Source of the DNA: JAJFUG01 sp964473155
Lineage (GTDB): Bacteria > Gemmatimonadota > Glassbacteria > GWA2-58-10
Direction of reading: 5' to 3'
Length of the DNA stretch: 64,000 nucleotides
Assembly: GCA_964473155.1 (NCBI GenBank)
Contig: CAYYNT010000013.1
Location: forward strand, 9,787 to 73,786
Shown here piece after piece: positions 33,316 to 40,135 of the stretch. The position numbers and the translations under genes are program-made. The notes under the pieces were generated by a model. It was not told where the DNA came from. It made no database searches and saw nothing but the letters and a program-made list of their open reading frames with translations. Position 1 is the first letter of the stretch, and each line of letters begins with the position of its first letter.

Positions 33316-33945
33316 ATGATAATCATCTGCCACAACTGTAACTCAAAGTTCAAGGTGCGCGACGATATTGTCGCGGGTGGCCCGAAGAAGGCCCGCTGCC
33401 GCAACTGCGGCTCAGGGATGCTGATCAGTCCGCCAGTATCGGGGATGATGCCGGAGGAGGGTCTTATTACTCGCCCGGTTGAGCCAGCGGCGGCAGCTTA
33501 TGGTGCGCAGTCTTCTCCCCAGGCAGACAGCACGGCTGCTGAGAAAAAGACGGATGACGCGCCGCCGGAGCGTGAATCAGCGCCGGATGCTGTTGAACCA
33601 GACCAGGCGGCAGCGTCTCCTGAGGTCAGTGCTGAAAATGCAATGGCAAAGCTCGAAAAACGCCGTCGCGAGATGGAAGATGAAATCGCCGGGCGGTTAC
33701 ATAAAGCCGCCCTCGAGACTCTTGAATTCCAGGACCTTGAATACCTGGGAAATAAGTTGAAAAGTATCGAGTCCAATCCAGATACGGCGGCGGAAAATGA
33801 TATTCAGCTTTTTGCCTGTATAAAATGCAAATCCGTCTTTGCCCTTTACCCGGATGATCCGCGACAGTGCCCCAACTGTCCATCTGACGCCGTACTCGTA
33901 CGCGGGCAGGACATAATGCGCCAGTTCGGTATGTTCAACCGTTGA
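33316..33945 (+). CDS. Double zinc-ribbon protein (MJ0042-type N-terminus), unknown function
   Basis: A 209-residue protein. The N-terminus (IICHNCNSKFKVRDD ... ARCRNCGSGM) is an MJ0042-type zinc ribbon. An acidic, disordered stretch (about residues 50-105) and a charged helix (about 105-145, EKRRREMEDEIAG) follow. The C-terminus has a second two-CxxC site, CIKC-x14-CPNC (about residues 168-187). Such ribbon-helix-ribbon proteins often bridge other proteins, but no function can be assigned. I use the ATG at 33316; a TTG 6 bases earlier is also in frame. It lies between csrA and the sigma factor gene. Confidence 0.7.
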   Translation: MIIICHNCNSKFKVRDDIVAGGPKKARCRNCGSGMLISPPVSGMMPEEGLITRPVEPAAAAYGAQSSPQADSTAAEKKTDDAPPERESAPDAVEPDQAAASPEVSAENAMAKLEKRRREMEDEIAGRLHKAALETLEFQDLEYLGNKLKSIESNPDTAAENDIQLFACIKCKSVFALYPDDPRQCPNCPSDAVLVRGQDIMRQFGMFNR

Positions 33946-34044
33946 GCCGGACCTTTTCCGGCTGGAACTCTACCGCCGCTTACAGTTTATTAGTGATATT
34001 GTCAACTCATCATTCCGGTCAAACCAGGAGCTGGAGTCAGGCGC

Positions 34045-34938
34045 TTGAACATGAACCGCAAGGAAAACAAAAATAAAGCCAAGTCCAAACCGCTGATCAG
34101 GAAAAGCAGGTTCGACGAAGATTCTATCTCTTTATACCTGAAGGAAATCAGCAATTACCCGCTGCTGAGTTCCGAGGAAGAGGTCAGCCTGGCGCGGGCC
34201 TACAAGGATGGCGACCGGAAGGCAATCGAAAAAATAGTGCTCTCAAACCTGCGTTTTGTAGTCTCGATTGCCAAGAAATACCAGAACCTGGGGGTTGCGC
34301 TCTCGGACCTTATCAATGAGGGAAACATCGGGCTTATCCGCGCGGCCCACAAGTTTGACGAGACAAAGGGCGTGCGTTTCATCACCTATGCAGTCTGGTG
34401 GATCAAACAGGCGATCATCCAGTATCTGAGCGAACAGAGCCGCGTGGTGCGCATTCCACTGAACAAGGCCAGTGCGATGTTCAAGATGGAGAAGGCGCTA
34501 AACACCCTGAGCCAGGAGCTTGGACGGGATCCGACCACGCAGGAGATATTGCAGGAGATCGACATCGCCAGCGACGATCTGGAGGGGATGATGCCGTTGT
34601 ACCAGCCGCAATACTCGCTGGAATCCAGTTCCAATCCGCAGGACGATATAATTCTTCTTAATTCCATTCCGGATGATAAAACCCCCGGGCCGATGGATGG
34701 CATGTTCAAGCAGGAACTGAGCGCGGCGATCGAGGAGATGCTTTCCACGATCAAGGAGCGCGAGGCCCGGATTCTTCGATACTATTATGGTCTGGACAAT
34801 ACTGAACCCATGACCCTCGAGGAAATCGGCGAGGTTTTCGGCGTAACCCGCGAAAGGGTGCGCCAGATCAAAGAGAAGGCCATCCGTCAGTTGCGCCAGG
34901 CCAATGAGAAAAAGGCCGGGGAGAATTATCTGAATTAA
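34045..34938 (+). CDS. RNA polymerase sigma factor, sigma-70 family group 2
   Basis: A 297-residue sigma factor with regions 1.2 (DSISLYLKEISNYPLLS), 2 (NLRFVVSIAKKYQNLG, SDLINEGNIGLIRA, ITYAVWWIKQAI), 3 and 4 (LEEIGEVFGVTRERVRQIKEKA). It lacks the long region 1.1 of a primary sigma, so it is an alternative, RpoS-like group 2 factor. Start: a TTG at 34045 has GGAG eight bases upstream; the ATG at 34051 is the conventional choice but 14 bases from that site. The next operon (pil) starts 440 bp on and has its own promoter. Confidence 0.9.
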   Translation: MNMNRKENKNKAKSKPLIRKSRFDEDSISLYLKEISNYPLLSSEEEVSLARAYKDGDRKAIEKIVLSNLRFVVSIAKKYQNLGVALSDLINEGNIGLIRAAHKFDETKGVRFITYAVWWIKQAIIQYLSEQSRVVRIPLNKASAMFKMEKALNTLSQELGRDPTTQEILQEIDIASDDLEGMMPLYQPQYSLESSSNPQDDIILLNSIPDDKTPGPMDGMFKQELSAAIEEMLSTIKEREARILRYYYGLDNTEPMTLEEIGEVFGVTRERVRQIKEKAIRQLRQANEKKAGENYLN

Positions 34939-35158
34939 GCAGTTTTCTGCCGGATGATACTCCCGCGACGCCCGGCTGGAATTTTCCAGGATGCAAAGAG
35001 ATTGATGCCGTTCTTGATTCCCCGGGGGATTTTTCTTTTTGGGGTTTGAAAATAGTTGACCCCGCCGGCCTTGTCATGATACAATGACATATCCTTGATA
35101 TAATTCAGCACCCTTAAGATTCGTTGGAAACCGCGCTCAGCCATCCCGCCAGACGGCT

Positions 35159-35192
35159 CCGGCAACCGCGGAAATAATCCGTGGCCTGCCGG
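35159..35192 (+). other. Extended RNA hairpin upstream of pilM
   Basis: CCGGCA (35159-35164) pairs with TGCCGG (35187-35192), and inside it CCGCGG (35166-35171) pairs with CCGTGG (35179-35184, one G-U pair) around the loop AAATAAT. It lies between two promoter-like sequences. I looked for the conserved bases of a GEMM cyclic-di-GMP riboswitch, known upstream of some pilM genes, and did not find them. Confidence 0.45.
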
Positions 35193-35304
35193 GGACTTTA
35201 AATCCGGCAATTAAGAAAATTTTGTTGACACATTACAGGTATTTTCTTTCAGCGGGACACCCGTCTAAATGATGCTTATTCAAAGCACTATATTATTAGC
35301 CTGC

Positions 35305-35334
35305 TTGACAAACCGGACGCGGTTGTGGTATACT
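35305..35334 (+). promoter_or_regulatory. Sigma-70 promoter of the pilMNOPQ operon
   Basis: TTGACA (35305-35310) and TATACT (35329-35334) with an 18-base spacer, 43 bp before the pilM start. This is the best match to the housekeeping consensus that I found in the window. The ribosome-binding site AAGGAG follows. Confidence 0.65.
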
Positions 35335-35377
35335 CTCGGCAAGTGTTGCTAAACTCCTTATTTACCAAGGAGAAAGA

Positions 35378-36433
35378 ATGCTTTTTAAGTCCCGCGGTTC
35401 CACTACGGTCGGTCTGGATTTGGGCAGCCATTCGATAAAACTGGCTGAGATCGACCATTCAGGCAAGGTCCCGTCCCTGGTGAATTACGGTGTTACGGAG
35501 ATTCTTCCGGGCGCCGTGCGCGACGGGCAGGTGGTGGATCGCGCTCCGGTTATCGAGTCGATCAACATACTGTTTGAGACAGTGGGTGTGGCCAACCGTC
35601 AGGTGAGTGTGGCCCTGAACGGTTCGGAGGTCATAATAAAGAACATACAGACCGACAGGATGAAACCAGACGAACTGCGCAAGACAATCGCCTGGGAAGC
35701 CGAACAGCACGTGCCGTTCCCGATCAACGAGATCAGCCTGGACTTTCAGATACTGGATCCGGAAAGCTCCGAGCCGCGGATGAACGTGCTTCTTGTCGCG
35801 GCAAAACGGGACCTGATAGATGAAAAGCTGGCTCTGCTGGAAGCCGCCGGTTGCGAAACCGTGGTCCTGGATGTAGACACTTTTGCCCTGATGAACGCCC
35901 TGGAGGCGGGTCTGGAGCCGACCCCGGAAAGCTGCCGCTGCATCGTGCATTTCGGTTTCGAGAGCACGCACCTCGGACTGGTAAAGCACGGTCAGCCGGT
36001 GCTCACCCGCAACCTGCCGGTGGGCGCCAGCCAGCTCGTTCAAACGATCCAGGGGCAGCTCGGGCTGAGCGAGGACGAGTCATATCTGGCGCTGATCGGC
36101 CAGGCCTCCGAGGACGGCAAGCAGCCGCCCGACCTGGGACCTTACCTGTTCTCGCTGCTGGATGATGTCGCAATCGGAGTCAACCGCGCCTCGGCTTTCC
36201 TGGAAAGCACCGAGGAAAGCGGTCATATCGATAAAGTCTTCCTCTCCGGAGGCTGCGCCAATATTCCTGGCCTGGAAAAAATATTCCAGGAGAAGGTCGG
36301 ACTTCCGGCGGAGGTGTTCAATCCACTGGTGCGCTTGCATTGTAAACCTGAGCTTTTCCGTGCGGAACCTGTCGAGAGGGTCGCTCCGCTGCTTATGCTG
36401 GCTGTCGGCCTGGGTCTGCGTGTCCCGGAATGA
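35378..36433 (+). CDS. pilM: Type IV pilus assembly protein PilM
   Basis: A 351-residue actin-fold ATPase. TTVGLDLGSHSIKLAEI at residues 8-24 is the first phosphate loop of PilM, and LSGGCANIPGLEKIFQEK near residue 289 the adenosine motif. PilM sits on the cytoplasmic side and binds the N-terminus of PilN. Start ATG at 35378 behind AAGGAGAAAG. First gene of a seven-gene operon (pilM, pilN, lipoprotein, pilO, pilP, pilQ, Ig-like protein). Confidence 0.93.
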   Translation: MLFKSRGSTTVGLDLGSHSIKLAEIDHSGKVPSLVNYGVTEILPGAVRDGQVVDRAPVIESINILFETVGVANRQVSVALNGSEVIIKNIQTDRMKPDELRKTIAWEAEQHVPFPINEISLDFQILDPESSEPRMNVLLVAAKRDLIDEKLALLEAAGCETVVLDVDTFALMNALEAGLEPTPESCRCIVHFGFESTHLGLVKHGQPVLTRNLPVGASQLVQTIQGQLGLSEDESYLALIGQASEDGKQPPDLGPYLFSLLDDVAIGVNRASAFLESTEESGHIDKVFLSGGCANIPGLEKIFQEKVGLPAEVFNPLVRLHCKPELFRAEPVERVAPLLMLAVGLGLRVPE

Positions 36434-36463
36434 GGGCCGGCCGTTTGAGCGAATGAGGCTCGG

Positions 36464-37120
36464 ATGATTAAGATTAATCTTCTTCCGCCGGAGAGGCGGA
36501 AGAGACTGAAAAAGGTAAAACCCGCGGCCCAAAAGGCCGGGCCATCCATGCCGAAAATCAAACTGGACCTGAAATTCGATCCGGTTGTGGTGATGGCTGC
36601 GGGCCTCGCGCTGATTGTCACCCTGGGGGTGGCGGGGGGGCAGTTCTGGCTGTCCAGGAAGCAGTCGGCGCTGGAGGAGCGGCGTTCACAGGCGCGTTCC
36701 GAGCTGGTCCGGATGAACCAGGTCGTGATGCGGATCGACGAACTGCGAAACACCACCCGCGAGGTCACGCGCAAAATGGATATCATCCAGGAAGTGGACA
36801 GAAACCGCTATATCTGGCCCCGCCTGTTGGATGAGATCAGCGGTGCGCTGCCCCAGTACGCCTGGCTGGAGAACGTGTCCGAAACCAGCCCCTTCCCGAA
36901 CCTCTGGATCAGGATCGAGGGGCTGACCATGAGCAACCTGCTGCTGGGACAATTGATGGAGCGTCTCGAAAAATCACCGCTGATCTCGCAGGTCAGCCTG
37001 ATAAGCTCCACCGAGCGGCGCGAGGGGTCCTACGATACAAAATATTTTATAATCGAATGCGCCTGCGAATTGAACGAGTCGGCCGACACGACACACGTGG
37101 CGGCCGCCGCCGGCAGGTAG
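36464..37120 (+). CDS. pilN: Type IV pilus assembly protein PilN
   Basis: A 218-residue protein starting MIKINLLPPERRKR, close to the INLLP motif by which PilN binds PilM. One membrane segment follows (about residues 44-65), then a periplasmic coiled coil and ferredoxin-like domain. The proline/lysine-rich stretch between the motif and the membrane segment is somewhat long. It forms a membrane complex with PilO (37646), from which it is separated here by a lipoprotein gene. Confidence 0.9.
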   Translation: MIKINLLPPERRKRLKKVKPAAQKAGPSMPKIKLDLKFDPVVVMAAGLALIVTLGVAGGQFWLSRKQSALEERRSQARSELVRMNQVVMRIDELRNTTREVTRKMDIIQEVDRNRYIWPRLLDEISGALPQYAWLENVSETSPFPNLWIRIEGLTMSNLLLGQLMERLEKSPLISQVSLISSTERREGSYDTKYFIIECACELNESADTTHVAAAAGR

Positions 37121-37157
37121 CATCCCGGCCGGAAACCCCGAACCGGATGAGGTTCAG

Positions 37158-37622
37158 ATGAAACCCGGAGTCACGTTCCATACGCTTCGCGCAGTCCTCA
37201 CGGTGCTGCTGCTCACCGCCCTGGGGTGCAGCGATGAGCACAATGTCAACTCGGCCAACCTGGTGACCCTGGACGGTCAGGTGTACCGCTCGCGCACACA
37301 GCGCACGGGTGTGGCGGATGTGACAGTCGTCATCGAGAAATCCGAGGAGAGCAGCAGCCCCTCGATAATCCCGGACATATTCGTGCGGACCGACGCCAAC
37401 GGGCGCTGGGAGGCCAAGTTCAGCCTTAGCTACCCGGACGGCGGAGATGTGGCCGACCTCGAACCGGTCATGGTCGAGGAGAGTATGCGTATAATGATGG
37501 TCAGCCCGGAGGCGCGTTTCCTGGACCTGGGCAGCGGATTCACTTTCCAGGCGGGCAAGACCTATCACCTCTGGGACGTATATCTCGAGGATTTCGGAGC
37601 GGATTCAACCGGCTCGAACTGA
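37158..37622 (+). CDS. Putative lipoprotein inserted between pilN and pilO
   Basis: A 154-residue protein with a type II signal peptide ending in the lipobox LTALGC (Cys near residue 24). The mature part looks like one beta-sandwich domain: LVTLDGQVYRSRTQRTGVAD followed by FVRTDANGRWEAKFSL is the pattern of carboxypeptidase-regulatory or Big-type repeats. It is not one of the standard pil proteins. Its place between pilN and pilO (24 bp before pilO) suggests a lineage-specific part of the pilus machine, perhaps partnered with the Ig-like lipoprotein at the operon end. Confidence 0.7.
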   Translation: MKPGVTFHTLRAVLTVLLLTALGCSDEHNVNSANLVTLDGQVYRSRTQRTGVADVTVVIEKSEESSSPSIIPDIFVRTDANGRWEAKFSLSYPDGGDVADLEPVMVEESMRIMMVSPEARFLDLGSGFTFQAGKTYHLWDVYLEDFGADSTGSN

Positions 37623-37645
37623 ACGCAAACGGAGCGCGATACTAA

Positions 37646-38248
37646 ATGGCGATCAGCACCAGCGATCCGAAAATACAGAAAGCCCTGCTCGTGATCCTTC
37701 TGGCATGCGGCGCGGCATATGCCTGGTTCGCTTACGTGTTCCAGCCGAAGCAGGAAGAGATCACTCAGATCGAGGCCGAGGTGACAAGGGTGGAGACCGA
37801 TCTGGCCACGGCCAGGGCAATCGTACAGGCCGCGGATACGGCCGCTCTGCGGGCGGAGCTCGAGAATCGTATTCGCGAACTGGACCTGGCTGAATCCCTT
37901 CTGCCGAGAGAGGAAAACCTGCCCCGGCTTTTGCAGGAGGTCACCCTGGAGGCGGACCGCCTGGATCTGGACTGTTCGCTGTTCGAGCCCAAGCCGCCGG
38001 TGCAGCACGAGCTTTACCAGGAGCGCCCTTACCAGATGACCCTGCGCGGCGGTTATCACCAGACTGCCGCGTTCCTGTCGAACGTGGCCGGGATGCGCCA
38101 GATTGTCAAACCGGCCGGATTACGCCTGACACGCGAGGTGGGGACGGAAAGCCAGCCGGGCGAGACAGTGAGCGCCTCAGTGCTGCTTACCACGTATCTT
38201 ATGATACCGGCGCCGCCCGCTCAGCCACAAACGGAGGCGAAAAAGTAA
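37646..38248 (+). CDS. pilO: Type IV pilus assembly protein PilO
   Basis: A 200-residue protein with a short N-terminus, one membrane segment (about residues 11-30), a coiled coil (about 35-85) and a periplasmic domain with the PilO-like pattern YQMTLRGGYHQTAAFLSNVA. It pairs with PilN to align the inner-membrane platform with the secretin. It is followed by pilP after 2 bases. Confidence 0.88.
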   Translation: MAISTSDPKIQKALLVILLACGAAYAWFAYVFQPKQEEITQIEAEVTRVETDLATARAIVQAADTAALRAELENRIRELDLAESLLPREENLPRLLQEVTLEADRLDLDCSLFEPKPPVQHELYQERPYQMTLRGGYHQTAAFLSNVAGMRQIVKPAGLRLTREVGTESQPGETVSASVLLTTYLMIPAPPAQPQTEAKK

Positions 38249-38250
38249 AA

Positions 38251-38838
38251 ATGTCCGCCTGTCGCGCATCGCTCATTCTTGCTGTCTGCCTGTGGCTTGC
38301 GCCTGCGGCTGAGGCGCTTGCCGCGGCCGACAGCCTGTCCATGGCCAGGGATAGTCTTGTCCAGGTGGTGCGAAAGGACAGCCTGCTCACTCCGGATTCC
38401 TCGTTGAGCGACTATTTCGTGCGGCGTGAGCGTTTCAGCTACCCGGCCACCAGCCGTCAGGACCCGTTCAACTCGCCGTTCGGCAAAAACCGCCCCGGCG
38501 AGTCACTGGGCCCCAGCCTGGCCGACATGCAGCTTACCGGCGTGCTGTACAGCCCGGACGGCATGAGCGTGGCGATACTCAGCCTGCCCACGGGCAGCAG
38601 TTTCCTTCTTCACGAGGGTGACTGGCTGGGAGTCGCAGAGGTCAGCCTGATAGAGAAGACCCGGATTCATTTCCGGATACGGGAGTACGGGGTGTTACGC
38701 ACCCTGATCAAGGACCTGAAACCACTTGTGGAGGATGACAATGGCAAATCTCCTGAGGACGCCGGCGGCGGTGGCCGGCAGCAGCAGGAGTCCGCGCCGG
38801 CTGTCGATGAATCCGGCGGGCCGCCTCCGCGCCGTTAG
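38251..38838 (+). CDS. pilP: Type IV pilus assembly protein PilP-like
   Basis: A 195-residue protein with an N-terminal signal sequence (cleavage near AEALAAAD, residue 25). The central SRQDPFNSPF and LADMQLTGVLYSPDGMSVAIL segments form the PilP/HR domain that links PilN-PilO to the PilQ secretin. There is no lipobox cysteine, unlike Pseudomonas PilP, so it is probably soluble or anchored by its uncleaved helix. Its last 98 bases overlap the start of pilQ in another frame. Confidence 0.82.
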   Translation: MSACRASLILAVCLWLAPAAEALAAADSLSMARDSLVQVVRKDSLLTPDSSLSDYFVRRERFSYPATSRQDPFNSPFGKNRPGESLGPSLADMQLTGVLYSPDGMSVAILSLPTGSSFLLHEGDWLGVAEVSLIEKTRIHFRIREYGVLRTLIKDLKPLVEDDNGKSPEDAGGGGRQQQESAPAVDESGGPPPRR

Positions 38839-40135
38839 GGGCATGTTTTTCACGGCCCTGCTGGCGCTGATGATGGCTGCCGGACAGTCCGTGGCGCAAT
38901 CGCCCCCGCTCAGGGATGGCGCGCGCCGGATAAGCGTCGATTTCCACGACGCCGACATACGCAGCGTGCTGCTCGCTTTTTCCGAATACAGCGGAGTGAG
39001 CATCATCGCCAGCCAGAACGTGGCCGGACGCATCACCGCGAGGATAATGGACCAGCCCTGGGACATCGCCCTGTACTCGCTGCTCGAAAACAACGGTCTG
39101 GCGGTGCGCGAGGCCAACGGCATCCTGAACGTGGACACCATCGAGAACGTCCGCCAGGCCGAAAAGGTCGAGGACCTTATTTCCCAGATTTTCCGCCTCA
39201 ATTTCCACAAGAGTGTGGAACTGGCCCCCACCCTGGCCACCCTGCTCAGCGAGCGGGGCAAGCTCAACCCGGATGAGGGCAGCAACTCGGTGATGGTGAT
39301 CGACATCCCGGACCGTATCGAGAAGATTCGTCAGGTGATCGCCGAGCTCGACCGCGAGACCCGTCAGGTCGAGATAAGCGTGCAGCTCAGTTTCATCAAC
39401 CACCGCGCGCTGCGCGAACTCGGCATCAACTGGCAGGCCACGAATGTCAACAACCCGCTCACCGACACCCGTTTCAAGGCCGAGGTCAAGGGCGCGAAAG
39501 GCTTGGGGACCGACCCGTTCTCGACTGTCGCTGTCGGCACCGTGCGCAAGGGCATGAATCTGTCGATGGTCATAAGCGCCCTGGAGGACATGAACAAGGC
39601 CCATACCGTGGCCAAGCCGGTAATAACCACGCTGAACAACCTTCCGGCCAAAGTGCTGGTCGGGCGCCGCACGCCGTTGCGCGTGGTGGATTACGGCACG
39701 ACCGGCACGGCGCAGACCGGCGCGCGGGCCACCACCCAGATGATCGAGACCGGAGTCAAGCTTGAGGTGACGCCGCAGATAACGGAGAACGGCAAGATTC
39801 TGGTCCAGATACACGCCGAGAACTCTGACGCCGACGATGGCCCGGACGGTGTATTCTTCAACACCCAGGAAGCCAGCACCCGCCTTCTGCTGGATGACGG
39901 CGAGACGGGGGTGATCGCGGGCCTTACGGTCAACACCGAGTCACAGGTCAAGAACGGTGTGCCCGGAGTGAGCAAGGTCCCGCTTTTAGGACGGATATTC
40001 AGCTATGACAAGAAGGAGAAGACGCAGGAGGAGCTGATAATAATCCTCAACACACGGATTATCCATCCGGGCGATAACTCTGGGGGAGCGCTTCCGGACA
40101 GCCTGCCGGGCGCGCCCGGAGGTGCGCTGAAATGA
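38741..40135 (+). CDS. pilQ: Type IV pilus secretin PilQ (short form)
   Basis: A 464-residue secretin: long basic N-terminal segment plus signal peptide (hydrophobic core FFTALLALMMAAG, cleavage near residue 53), an STN-like domain (ADIRSVLLAFSEYSGVSI), one N1 domain, and the secretin barrel domain, ending near LIIILNTRIIHPGDNS. It lacks the AMIN domains of full-size PilQ (about 700 residues). I use the ATG at 38741, six bases after GGAGG, which makes a 98-base overlap with pilP; the only later candidate (38843) has a poorly spaced site. Outer-membrane pore for the pilus. Confidence 0.88.
   Translation: MANLLRTPAAVAGSSRSPRRLSMNPAGRLRAVRGMFFTALLALMMAAGQSVAQSPPLRDGARRISVDFHDADIRSVLLAFSEYSGVSIIASQNVAGRITARIMDQPWDIALYSLLENNGLAVREANGILNVDTIENVRQAEKVEDLISQIFRLNFHKSVELAPTLATLLSERGKLNPDEGSNSVMVIDIPDRIEKIRQVIAELDRETRQVEISVQLSFINHRALRELGINWQATNVNNPLTDTRFKAEVKGAKGLGTDPFSTVAVGTVRKGMNLSMVISALEDMNKAHTVAKPVITTLNNLPAKVLVGRRTPLRVVDYGTTGTAQTGARATTQMIETGVKLEVTPQITENGKILVQIHAENSDADDGPDGVFFNTQEASTRLLLDDGETGVIAGLTVNTESQVKNGVPGVSKVPLLGRIFSYDKKEKTQEELIIILNTRIIHPGDNSGGALPDSLPGAPGGALK

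Larger units (their letters stand above)
34939..35377. other. Intergenic region between sigma factor and pilM
   Basis: No protein gene is evident in these 439 bp. It contains a promoter-like pair TTGACC (35056-35061) and TACAAT (35080-35085), 18 bases apart, the long hairpin at 35159-35192, and the pilM promoter at 35305-35334. A small RNA or structured leader starting near 35092 is possible. Confidence 0.45.

Noticed and set aside
32859..33404. Minus-strand frame opposite the small Cys-motif gene
   Set aside because: It has no recognisable domain and overlaps the zinc-ribbon gene start. The plus-strand frame has a ribosome-binding site and the orientation of its neighbours.
34939..35377. 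Cyclic-di-GMP (GEMM) riboswitch upstream of pilM
   Set aside because: Such riboswitches occur before some pilM genes, but the conserved GEMM core bases were not found; only a generic hairpin is present.
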